A program made the translations under genes and the position numbers. 64,000 nt of DNA from Colletes latitarsis (Eukaryota > Arthropoda > Insecta > Hymenoptera > Colletidae): contig NC_135140.1 of the NCBI RefSeq assembly GCF_051014445.1, positions 13,447,501-13,511,500 on the forward strand, in the 5' to 3' direction. This document shows, piece by piece, positions 50,490 to 62,875 of this stretch. The first letter of the stretch is position 1. Each line of letters begins with the position of its first letter. Below the pieces are notes generated by a model that saw only the letters and a program-made list of their open reading frames with translations, had not been told where the DNA came from and did no database searches.

Positions 50490-52300
50490 AAGTACAATTG
50501 AGATGTATTTAACTCTAAATTTATCAATTTTTAGAAGTTTGAAATTATCTATTAACTAGATGTTCTTAAAAGAAGTGAAAAACGTGAAAAGGAAAATAGT
50601 ATTATTGAATGTTCTACACCGAAACCTACCCTTAAAGTATCACATGATGAAAAATCCAATTAAGATGTATTTACCTCTAAATTTGTTAATCTTTAGAAGT
50701 TTTAAATTTCCTGTTAACTACATATTCTTCAAAGTTCGAGACAAAAACCTACCCTTAAAGTATCACACGATGAAAAATCAAATTAAAATCTATTTACCTC
50801 TAAATCTGTTAATCTTTAGAATTTCGAAATTTCTTATTAACCAAATATTACGTAAAAAAGATGAAATTTTTGAGAATTCTAGACCAAAAACACCCCTGAA
50901 AGTATCACATGATGAAAAATCAAATTAAAATCTATTTACCTCTAAATCTGTTAATCTTTAGAATTTCGAAATTTCTTATTAACCAAATATTACGTAAAAA
51001 AGATGAAATTTTTGAGAATTCTAGACCAAAAACACCCCTGAAAGTATCACATGATGAAAAATCAAATTAAAATCTATTTACCTCTAAATCTGTTAATCTT
51101 TAGAATTTCGAAATTTCTTATTAACCAAATATTACGTAAAAAAGATGAAATTTTTGAGAATTCTAGACCAAAAACACCCCTGAAAGTATCACATGATGAA
51201 AAATCAAATTAAAATCTATTTACCTCTAAATCTGTTAATCTTTAGAATTTCGAAATTTCTTATTAACCAAATATTACGTAAAAAAGATGAAATTTTTGAG
51301 AATTCTAGACCAAAAACACCCCTGAAAGTATCACATGATGAAAAATCAAATTAAAATCTATTTACCTCTAAATCTGTTAATCTTTAGAATTTCGAAATTT
51401 CTTATTAACCAAATATTACGTAAAAAAGATGAAATTTTTGAGAATTCTAGACCAAAAACACCCCTGAAAGTATCACATGATGAAAAATCAAATTAAAATC
51501 TATTTACCTCTAAATCTGTTAATCTTTAGAATTTCGAAATTTCTTATTAACCAAATATCACGTGAAAAAGATGAAATTTTTAAGAATTCTAGACCAAAAA
51601 CACCCCTGAAAGTATCACATGATGAAAAATCAAATTAAAATCTATTTATCTCTAAATTTATCAATCTTTAGAATTTCGAAAGTTCTTATTAACCAAATAT
51701 TACGTAAAAAAGATGAAATTTTTGAGAATTCTAGATCGAAACCTACCCTTAAAGTATCACGTGATGAAAAATCCAATTAAGATGTATTTACCTCTAAATT
51801 TGTTAATCTTTAGAAGTTTTAAATTTCCTGTTAACTACATATTCTTCAAAGTTCGAGACAAAAACTTACCCTTAAAGTATCACACGATGAAAAATCAAAT
51901 TAAAATCTATTTACCTCTAAATCTGTTAATCTTTAGAATTTCGAAATTTCTTATTAACCAAATATCACGTGAAAAAGATGAAATTTTTGAGAATTCTAGA
52001 CCAAAAACACCCCTGAAAGTATCACATGATGAAAAATCAAATTAAAATCTATTTACTTCTAAATCTGTTAATCTTTAGAATTTCGAAATTTCTTATTAAC
52101 CAAATATCACGTGAAAAAGATGAAATTTTTGAGAATTCTAGACCGAAACCATCCCTTAAAGTATCACATGATGAAAAATCAAATTAAAATCTATTTATCT
52201 CTAAATTTATCAATCTTTAGAATTTCGAAATTTCTTATTAACCAAATATCACGTAAAAAAGATGAAATTTTTAAGAATTCTAGACCAAAACCACCCTTTA
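50490..52300. repeat. 142-bp satellite-like array, about twelve copies
   Basis: AGACCAAAAACACCCCTGAA recurs at 50881, 51023, 51165, 51307, 51449 and 51591, exactly 142 bp apart. Further diverged units lie on both sides to about 50490 and 52300. Each unit contains AGTATCACATGATGAAAAAT, TACCTCTAAATCTGTTAATC and ACGTAAAAAAGATGAAATTT. Copies in the middle are essentially identical, while edge copies differ (ACCGAAACCTACCC variant), the pattern expected of unequal exchange. The array ends abruptly in CpG-rich unique DNA. Confidence 0.96.
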
Positions 52301-55300
52301 AAAATTCACCGTCCGAGGGTACGACTCACCGAGTTTGCGATTCCCCGTTCGATGCACGGTCCTCGGTAATTGCAAAGCCATTGGAAGGCGCATGGAATTT
52401 ACAGGAATCGCGATAGGATTATGCACGGTGGTCGACGCGACGGTTCGCTATGCTTCTTAATGCCTGGAACGTGCCTTGCAACCGCAGCGAGCGTCTCTCC
52501 GATACGTTGAATGCTCGGGGAATCGTTTCTTCTCCGGTCTCTGCTCGCTCGCTGGTGCACGCCCCCACGCGAGTCGAATATTTTCGCGCGTCGTATCGTA
52601 AAACTTTACTCCGGAAAACAAGGAATATCGCGGTCGCTAAGGATTTCCTCGAACGTAGGAGATAGCATCGATGCACGGGTTCGCGGTGCCGAGCACAGAC
52701 CGAGATCAGATAGCGATACACGCCTGGCCTCGTTGAGAATACTAATTTCCTTCTTCGCGAGGACATTTGGCGTGCGAGTCGCTAATAGGAAGAAAAATTC
52801 GCCCTGGCTCCTTATCGTTTACGCGATAATGCGACCATTTTCCCCGATCCGCTCCAAAACTAACCGAAAAATCTCCTACTTTACGAAAATTATGAAAAAT
52901 TAAACCCTACGAAATAGTGTTTCAAAATCGTGTTTTTTGGGGGACCAAAACTTTAACAGAATTGTAAACTACATAAATTAAAATTGGTCACTTATTTTCG
53001 TAACCTATCAAATCCTATTCAAATTTATTTCCTTCATAATCGAGTCTATTTGTTAAAATTTAATTAGCTGAGTACTAGAATTGTAAATTGGTCAAAAATA
53101 AAATGATAACAGAAGCCTGTCTTCTTACAAAGACACGAACCGCGTTACCCAAGTTCTTTTATTCATTCATTTTGTTTTCCAAAGTCCCAGAACAATCATA
53201 GAAAGTAGCACGGAGCCCTTCTACTCTTCTACTTTTCGAGAAATAAATTTTTAAAAACGCAAAAATGCCAAAACAGCGCGACCCAGTCTGCGACATGTCC
53301 GTGCACGAAACTGTTTTTACTCTTCCGTTTATTTTTCCGTTCATTCTTTTCCATCAAAACACTGTTTCCCATACGCCGGCGTTTCTATAAAATACAATAT
53401 TTTAATTCTCCGTATCGAGGAAATGTCGGAGGGGAGCATCGATCGCGAAATTTCGTGCAATTATTTATTACGCTTGAGCTCGAAACGAACGTACGATTTT
53501 GTTGCTCGGTAGTTTGGATTTCGATGGCTGAAAAATTGTATTTTGGCCAAGAATCACCGCCGTTTTAGCCCGACGGAACGAAAAAACGCGCTGTACTATC
53601 GGGGACCTCGTTTGCCTCTTCGATTATGCGAAAACGAGCCCGCCAATCGGCGGAACGCGCGATAACGCGTCGCGCGGTAAAGTTCAACGGATGAATTTTC
53701 CATCGGAACCTCGAGGCTTCCCCAGAAGCTACGCGCGTCTCGGCGCATCGTTTTGTCGGTTGCACGATGATGGCGGTCTCCATAAAGGGCATACAGTTCC
53801 CCCGTAAGCATTAGCCTAATTTCGAGCCACGCGGCAGCCGGAAATTAAATTTGCACGAGGGCTAAGTGGCATCTTCGGTTCCTGCAGTCTCTCGCGCCGC
53901 CGAGGAACTATCTACTTCGAGTTACGCCCGGCGCCGAAACGACGAAACTTTGTTGCTGCGTCGTTTCGTCCGTGAAATTCCCACGAAATAATTCTTTCAG
54001 CCGTGAGTGGGTGGAGGGGGACGAGAGGGCCAACGGAATACCGAAGAAGGGACGGAAGTTGTCGCGCGCAAATGAGCGAAACGAACCGGGGAGGGGGGAT
54101 GAAAAAAGCACTGCTCGACGTTTCGTATCGTTCATTATTGAAAAACTTGCTAGCCACTCTCGAGACTCCTCGATGCTCCACGATTACGTTTGGAAACGAG
54201 GAAACCGTGCTGGGCCCCCGAACGGGAAGGGGGAACTTTATTTCGGCTCCTTAAACAAAGCGAAAACTCGACTCGTTAAGAGAGCAACTGGAATCTTCGA
54301 GTTACCGATACTCCGTCGAATCGAATGCTTAATTAACGAATCTGGCTGAGGCTTTGTTTTCCTACCGCCCGCCATTTTGCGGATTTCTTGCTCGACGATC
54401 CTCCGCGAGGGAAAAATTCCTGATAAAACAGCTGCTTCCTGGCTTTATCCGGCCGACGCTCTTTCGAACGCGAAACTTTGCCCCCGAGTCAAAGGTTTTA
54501 ATACGCGAGAAAAAAAGACGAGGGAAGGGTTTGAAAAGGGGGACAAAGCGTAACGACGACGATCAAAAATGGATTTTCCACGATATAGATTGAAAAATTA
54601 TCAATGTCTCTCAAGGGGGGGAACTAATTGCACTATAATATGGTAACGCTGGGTTTTTGATGCTTGCTTTCGTTTTCTTGTCGGCGTTCAAAGTCGACGG
54701 AACATCGCGGGAATGAGATGCTCGTCAAAACCTCTCGTGCTTTCCTTTTAATCGATTTTGAAAATGTTTGCTGCGTTGGACGCGATTTAAATTAGTTGCG
54801 AAGCTTGTACGAACGATACAAAACGCTAACTGGTGTTTTATACTTGCATTTAAATCGAAAGAGATACATTTTGTCGAGAATTTCTGCTTCTAGTAGGCTT
54901 GTGAATCATTTGCAATTAAACGGAAGGTAAACTTTGTATTGTTTTACAAGAAAGAAGAGGTTGGGGCTTGTTTTATGGGTCAAGATTGATTTGTTAGAGA
55001 ACGATTTAGCGCGGTGACTTCCATATTTGTGGCATTAGCTCCATTGAACATTTGAAAAAGAAGAAATTATATTAATTTAATTCTCAAGAGTATTAGCCCT
55101 CTGAAATTTAAACTACTAATTGTTTAATATAGATCAATATAATTATTGCAAGTTGATTATCAAAATTGGGGTATATAGGAATATTCATAATAATGCTGAC
55201 CAAATTATGCAACCACGTCGCCAACTTTGTACATAAACCATAAGATAAATCCAATAATCGTGGTACCATAGGTACAAGGATGATTCTACATAAAAAAAAA

Positions 55301-58300
55301 CGAGTCGAAGATACATAATAAAATCGCTTCGTTATCAAATTAATCGAACTTGAAAATCTGTGATATACAGAGCGACCGAATACGGATTTGCCCCGGCCCA
55401 TTGTTCACCGTTTCTACTTACGCCGCAGTCAAGCGTGCTCGTTTAATTTTCAAAATCGATTTTCCGGAAAACAAAGCCTCGCGCGATCGACTTTCGTTCC
55501 ACGCTTTTCGACTTATTCCCCCCCCCCCCCCCGACGCGTGCTCGCGAATTCTCGATATCTACGTCCCGCGAATCGTGCCACGGATACGCGATTCCCGCTC
55601 GAGTTTCTAAAATGAAAGATTTCACGGTGAACAAGGATGATCTCATAAAGCCGGATCGAATAAACTTCGTAGATAAATCACTGGTCGATCTCTTTCTTCG
55701 TCTATTATTCGAATAAAATCTCGCTGGTCCCGGTTGCCCGTCACGTCGTCGAATTCGATTCCGTTTCCGATCCGAGTTTCCAGAAAACTGGCGGAACGTT
55801 TGAGCAGGGGGCAACGCGGTTCTGATTAGCGATTAACGTTACGATCGCTGCCTGGCGGGAACCAAAGGCAACGGAAAGAAATTCTTTGAGGACCGCCCGA
55901 CAAGGCAATCCGGAGGCGTGGAACAGTCAATATTTGCTCCTTCCGGAAGGAAAGAATCAACAGCGTTTCCGTCCCGAGCGAGAAACTCTTTTTCGACCGT
56001 TTTCGCTCGACCACGCCGCAACCACTGGTCGCTTTCTTCTTCGTTATTGTTCCCCGTGTGTTTCTAAATTTGATTCCACGTTGTTAAAGGACGCGACGAA
56101 AAACGGGTTTCAGAGGAGGAGGAGGTAGCATCCGATTGGATTGGACTCGCTAGAAAGACGAGTGCAAAAAGACCTTCCCTTCTCGACGAGCTTTACGATC
56201 AATTTGACTAAATAAACTGCCATTCTATTTGTAATGCATTAATTTTTTTTAAGACACTATTCGTTAACCGTAGTTTGGTGTTTATAATAAACCACTGTCT
56301 TAACACAAATGTGTTACGTATATTATTCTACGCTTTAAAAAATTTATAACAGAATTTGCCAAATAACAATTTGAAATAATTTTAATGCTTTGTACATGAG
56401 CCCTTTTTAGTAACTGTAACAGCTGAGAATTTTTATTTATTTTTTATTCGTCCGGTCACTTTCTATATTCTTTTGCAAACGTCAAAGAAACTTTAAGATT
56501 GTGTTTCTATAATATGGATCTTTTTCTTCGTTTCGGTTGATTGAGAATCAATTTCTTTAAGAACTTTTCCAGCTGTCCAATTGTTGCCGAGTTTGATTCT
56601 TCTGTAACAAGAAAACGTGCAAAGTTTCTTCTACTTTATTCTGTCATTATCTTTGATCACCCTGCAGACGACCCAGGAACATCGTTACAATATTCCCTTT
56701 TTATTTTTTGTACACTTGATTGAGATACCTTTCAGACGCTTTGCAAGTCGAAACTTTCTTCTTTGACAAGAAAATTATTCCCTTTCGAATCTAACATGTA
56801 ATGAATTTCGCATCCCTGGCACGAAATACTTAAGATTCCGGTTTCTTCGTACGCTGCATTACGAATTCAATTGTCTTACAATTGAAAATAATTTTAAAAT
56901 TTCTGAAAAGCTACATAAATGGATGTTAGAACTTCGTTTTACCTTTAAAAGAGATTAAATAAAACAAATTAATAGATGGAGACTTTTCCATCTCGCAATT
57001 TTTCATATTCAAAAATTTGAAACAATTTTCCAGTTTATCCATCCCGTGCGCGGAGTATGCAATTTTGCTAACATTCTATGCGATTATATCGATATTTTCT
57101 CGAACTCGTCACGCATTTTTAAAGCCCCATTCAAAATGCCATTGCATCTCGCTAAAATAATTACGCATCAACGTTCATACTCGTTTATACAAAGCCGCGT
57201 TATGAATCTTTTTGTACGCATTTATCTATACTGCCGCATCATTATATTTTTGATCGACAAACCCTTTCTGTGAAGTGTCGAACAATAAATAACATTTCAG
57301 CGTTGTGGATTAAGGAATAATATTGAGAATATTATTTCAAATATAATAATGAATAACTGTTTTCAATAATGCATTATTTTATTATTTTCAATTCTCAAAT
57401 TCTCTTTGTTATTTCAGTCAATTCGCTCAAATAAAATAATAAATTAATATATTCATTTTAATTATTATTAATAGATTATTAAACTTAGAATCCGTGAATT
57501 CTCTGGGTCGATTGAGGAATTATTTTATTTGAGATCCAAATTAAGAAATAATCTAGAGATAGATCGTTTGACAATTCAAATAAATTAATGCACGATTATT
57601 TTAACGATCGTTCATCAATTGTTATATTTTAACAATGCTCAAGGCTATTATGCAGTTATGTATAAGACAGAAAACAAAGTTTATGCAATTATTATAGAGA
57701 AGATAACTGCGTACAAAGGGATGCTTATTAACGTACTCAATGAGAATTATTTTTTCCAAGGTTTTGCGTATTTAACTTTGAGAAATGTCTTTTTATGCAG
57801 ATATGCAATGGAAAATAATGAAATTAATATACGAACGAATGTAGTAAAATGCGTCGCGCGAATGCTACATTATGAATATTGAAAGAGTAATTTCGTGATT
57901 CCATCACGAAAATTTATTTAAAAATCATCTTTTTATCGAAATAATAGCTTTCGTCCAACATATTTCGCTGCTCATTGGAAATTCGAATAAAGTTTAACGA
58001 GAAATGGGATCAATATTTTATAAATATATAAATATGTAGGGTGTCCTGTAATTGGTACAAATTACAATATGCTCGTATTACATGAAAAAATTAATCGAAA
58101 ATGTGGAATAATGTCTTTTTCACAGTACTCGTAAATTATATTAAATTTCATCGATGCAACTATGCACTAATTAAAAGAAAAATCGCAATTTAATTTGACC
58201 GTCAACGGTGACGGTTTTCAGTAAAAATACTAAAAAATCTAGTGTTAAATTTGGTACAAGAATTTCTATCGTGACATGTCCGACAGAAAAGTTCTCTCCG

Positions 58301-59837
58301 CGAAGAGAGTCGGAAGGTTTAACTCCCGTTGACGCTAACAATAATAATAATTATTCGTATTAATTTCGCCGGGGAATCCCGGGTCTCGCGGTATTGAAAT
58401 AACGGGACGAAGTTCGTCGGGGGCGGTTGGACGTTGGAAAATCCCGCGGGTGAAGATGAAAAATGGATAAAAACGAACGCGAAGTAGAGGCGAGGGATTA
58501 AGGGAAAGACGGCAGAGAAGGAACATCGACGAACCGCGAAGGTCTGCGCGATCTATATATCCTCGCGAGAGAAGAAGCCGCGATTAAAAGCTGATCCAGG
58601 ATGAAAAAGCGGGTCTGAAAGTTTCGCGGCACGGAGGGAACGTTCTCGCGGTAGACGCCGGGCGGAACGGAGGGAAAGAAGAGTCTTTATGTCGAGAAGA
58701 GAAGAAGAGTCAACTTCTCGCGAGGGTGGGAGGGCGTTTCGTTTCTTCGCCCGCTTAAACTCCGGTTGTATCGAGGGGGGTTGGTCCGCGGGGAATTTAA
58801 TTCGTTCGAAAAACCGGTGCCTTAATTAGCAGTTAATTGGCACATAAATTAGTTGCGAATTTTCGCGACACTACCTCCCCCCCGTGTCTTTTCTTCTACC
58901 CCCAATCACGATCCTGATCCCGATCCTGGTCCTGGGACGCCTCTCTCGCCTCCCCCTTTTTTCCCACCCCCGCAACGACGACGTCGCCGCGACAGTGAGA
59001 TAAGAACGCCGCCAACTATTTCGCCAATCTAACTTTCTCGCTGCCGTTACAAGTTTCGCCGCCCCGGGGCGGGCGTCAGACATCCTCGTCCCTCCGCGTC
59101 CCTCGGTGGCGATTACGTTCCGAAAGCCGACAGTTGAAACCCCTCCGTCTTTTCCGATCCGTGGAAAGCGCCGCCGTCGGTGATAAAGCGACGGAATCGC
59201 GTCGACGTCTCGTTCGATTCCGGGCAACCTGTGGCTTCTACGCCGCGAAAGAATTCCACGAATCTCCTCCGCGTCGCGTGGAAATCAACGAACGTCCGTT
59301 CCGCGTCCTGGTATCGCGATTCCGTGCGGCGAGTCGAAAACGATCAAGGAGAGAGAAATCTCGGGGACCTTGGGCTCGGACAAATCGATCCTTTTCTGGA
59401 TTATCGCCGGAATAATGCCGCGTTTAACAATGGCTGTTTGGCTATGTCGAGAGCGAGGATGGAGGAGACGGCGGTTTCGAAGCCCTTCGAAGACTATCCA
59501 GCACGCGCGTCGCGTCCCTTATCGAAGTCGATGATATTCGGTCCATGCGCCACGATTTCCTCCATTCAAGTCCCCGCCCATCCTCGAGCCACCTCGACGA
59601 ACAACCATTTCCCCCGCGACCTCCGCGGAGTGGTTTTACGATTTCATGCTCCATTTCGGTCGATTCGTCGATCTCTTCGATTTTCGGTTCGAAGATAGGA
59701 GTGGAATTTCTTGCGATATTTGTGGTGGACGCTATTCAGTTTCATGGCTGGGAATCATTGCCATGCGACCACGCACGGTGGCCTATTTTTTAGAAAAGTT
59801 GGCCAAAATATGAGAGTGCCTTTTGATTGTACGAGAA
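52301..59837. other. Noncoding; CpG-dense blocks; no gene seen
   Basis: CpG-dense at about 52300-52850, 53440-54600, 55380-56130 and 58260-59700. AT-rich at 52900-53400 and 56200-58260. A C15 tract is at 55518-55532. GTAGGGTGTCCTG at 58036 resembles a transposon end. The long frames at 59180-59698 and elsewhere have no recognised domain. Confidence 0.4.
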
Positions 59838-59984
59838 TTGGTATTCTGGGGTTTTCGAGGTTGCTGATTACGAATCTAATAATTTGCGAATTACAAATAG
59901 CGGATGGATGTGTTATAAAAGTATCGTGATGGCCTGAAACTTGGTATCCTGAGGTTTTCGAGATCGCTGATTATGAATCTAAAA
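59838..59984. repeat. Two-copy diverged repeat, 103-bp spacing
   Basis: TTGGTATTCTGGGGTTTTCG at 59838 and TTGGTATCCTGAGGTTTTCG at 59941 are each followed by a GCTGATTA-GAATCTAA phrase. Only about 43 bp of each copy is well conserved. Confidence 0.75.
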
Positions 59985-62794
59985 GCAAACTTTTGAAAAA
60001 CAAGGCCAGGACGTTCGAGTATGTTGACAAGAATGGTAATATCGTAATTAAAATTGAAATGAATTAAAGACTTAAAAATGAGACTTCGAATGATACACTA
60101 AGCTAATAATAACAATCACTGTGACTAGATGCAATATACTTGATTTGAGTCGTCGACAACTTTCGATCTTTGCACAATACATATCCATATTTCGAAATCG
60201 TTCTGGGATCGATTCTCGTGAAATTAAGTTTTTGGTAAATTGATAATATTTTGATACTAACATGCTCGTACGACATAACCAGAATTAAAAATGAATCTTT
60301 GATCTTCCATTTTTATTCATATAGGACAAATTCCTAATAATTGGAATTACGAGACGACGAATATATTGTATATTTAACCCTTAAGTGGATTATTGGGGCT
60401 CATCTGGCCCTCCACAAGTTCAAATTAAAAATTATTTAATATATGTCAATGTAATTATTTAAAAATTTATGTAATCCACCATTAATTCATTATCTTTTTA
60501 AGGGAAAGTTGATTTCAATTTACCAATTTGCTAAAAATCAACATGAATGATTCAGTTGAGATTGAGAGTCCTCTTAAGGGTCGAAGAACCAAGATTTTAT
60601 CCTAAATTTTAATTTGAACCGTTCGTCGTACGTGTCAAACAGTTTGATACGGATCCTTTAACGAAATCGAGTGCGTCCGAATCGTCAAGCCCCCACGTTC
60701 GTTCTACGATTCGAGCGTCAGTAATTAATATTGGCGCAAAGGACGAAGCCAAACGCGATTCCGGCGCAGATGCGATAAGAACCGGGAACGCGAGTTTTTG
60801 CCCTTTGAATATTAAATGGTCACCGGCTGTCTTTTCCCCGGGTTCCTCGTGCCGCTTTCGATTCCAAAGGGTCCTTAGACGCGAGGTTAAGTTGTCGAGA
60901 GTCGAAGATTAAAGTGCCTCCGAACCGTGACACGGCTAAGAGCCTTCGCCGGTGGAATTCTAATGACCGTCGTCTCCCTTCTTGGCTTCTTTTCCTCCCC
61001 GTCGCGTCGACTTCGCTTATTTTCGCGTTATGAAAAGCACGTAACAACCCGGCCCTCGGCCGGTGCAAACCGATCGTCTCGACCGAAGGGATCGTCGACG
61101 TTAAACCCTGACGCCGGAACTTTTTCTCCAACGAGCGTCGCGAACTTTTTTAACTCCAAAAACGCGGGATCTCGTGTGCGTCCATACAGAAATTGCTCGA
61201 CGATTTGTTCCGCCAGACGTAACCCGTGAAATTCAAAGGCAATTGGCGAAAGGGCACGGTAAATTTTAATGCCTTTGCTTGGGGGTGAGCTAAGTACAGG
61301 CAACTCCTGATCCCAACGTTTGATTGACGGTACCTCCGCTATAACGAACCGGCAGAGAAAATGTCTTGAAATCGTCATTCGGGACGTATTATCGAAGAAA
61401 TCGAGTGTCTGCTACTTCAGATTTTGCATTCAAATTGCATCTCTTTTTTTTTCATAAATATCGCGTAGTCTGGACCAGTCTCTGCTCTGACATAGAACAT
61501 TTATTTTTCTATTTGAATACCTAATTAGTAACGAGGTTTGCTTCGAATAAACAATGCTACCCTTACGAAGTAGATTTCCACATTTACAGAGATCGCACAT
61601 ACAACTTCGTACTAGCATTTTGACGTGTTAAACATTTTTTTCTACAAAAATATGAACTCTAAATGTACCTTTGTCGTGTATCGATGATTGGTAAACTATT
61701 TTCGAGCATTAAGCGAGGCAATATTGCACTTGGACTCGCGACGCAACAGCGTGGAATCGTATCGCGCACGGCATCGGTATACACGTAAAGTTAGCGGGAA
61801 TTAGGGCGGTAAAGGGTGGAAGAACGGAGGCAAGACGTTGCTGGTAGGCCGGAGGGGACGAGGGGCGAAGAGAAATCGGCAAAGGGAAACTTTGTTTCCG
61901 GAAGAGGCAATCCGTCTCGCCCAGGTTCGCTCGGAAGACGGAAGCGTATCTGTCGGTTCTTGCCGTTCTAATCTCTCGCGGCGAAGACTGACGGGTTCGC
62001 GTCTCTCGCAAGGAAATCCCGAGACAGAGGGGCAAACGTCTCTTCGTTTTCCATCGCCCCCGCGCGTCCCCTCTGATCCCGCAGCCACCGTCGAGGTCGT
62101 CGTTCCTGTTTCTAGTCCGGACACGTCGCGTGCGCCATCGACAGGCCGAGATAAATATGAAATTCTCTTCGACAAAAGATCTTCGCTGAAAGAAGAGGCC
62201 GAGAGGGTGGGGGGGGAACGGTTGCGTCGACCGGAGGAGGATAAAGGAAAAGACCGAAGACACGACGGTGGCTCTGCATTCTCGTACGTGGAAAGCGATC
62301 CCAATCGACCGGAAAATCCAGTTTTCCCGGGAATTAAGCCCGGAAGAACGGCGAAGAAAGGAAGACTGAACAGGTCGTAGACGACCTTCGTGGCTGTTCG
62401 CCGCGAATGACGGCCAAAAACGGGCGCGAAACGTTCCCGTTGATCGTTGAAACGTGGAAAGACGTGAGAACGCATCGTTACGTGACAGGGTAATTGTTAC
62501 GAGAACACGTGCGGATCTTCACGTTACACCGAATACGTACATTCCTGGTCTCGAGTATCAAAAGTATTAATATCGTACCAGTAACAGGGGAATAGTTTGT
62601 TGCTCGTCGAAGGTGGAAAGATTTACAACGTTTTCGAATTCAATTATTTTGCAAAGTGAATAAAATTAATTGGAAAGATCGTTGGAAAAATATTTGAGAA
62701 CTCCTGGGAATATCCCCTTAATATTTTACACCATAAAGGAAATGTGTATTCGACGTTGTAACCGGAACATGAACGAAAATAAAATTTTTTTTTG
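59985..62794. other. Noncoding; CpG-dense from 60620; no gene seen
   Basis: TTAACCCTTAAG at 60375 and CTCTTAAGGG near 60573 could be the ends of a small element. The segment 61720-62500 is CpG-dense and open in several frames on both strands (up to 224 codons at 61801-62475), without a domain or splice pair that I recognise. Confidence 0.4.
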
Positions 62795-62875
62795 TTCGTC
62801 GATACAGCCGCCACGCATCTCAATGACGGCTTTCATTAGTTTTGACATTCGGGATGTCAGCTTTTGTATAGTTTC
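62795..62875 (-). pseudogene. Tc1-type transposase C-terminal relic
   Basis: The minus strand reads ETIQKLTSRMSKLMKAVIEM followed by RGG. This matches the C-terminal end of Tc1-like transposases (E.IQ.L..SM..R..AVI...GG). A stop lies two codons upstream and no other part of a transposase was recognised, so only a fragment remains. Confidence 0.5.

Noticed and set aside
60124..60132. TGACTAGAT, which matches the start of an insect microRNA
   Set aside because: The match stops after the seed and there is no flanking hairpin.
60375..60584. Small piggyBac-like element with TTAACCCTTAAG and CTCTTAAGGG ends
   Set aside because: The inverted match is only about eight bases and the right flank is not TTAA.
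61801..62475. 224-codon open frame on the minus strand, with 180-184 codon frames overlapping on both strands
   Set aside because: Simultaneous open frames on both strands are typical of CpG-dense DNA poor in stop codons; no domain or splice sites.
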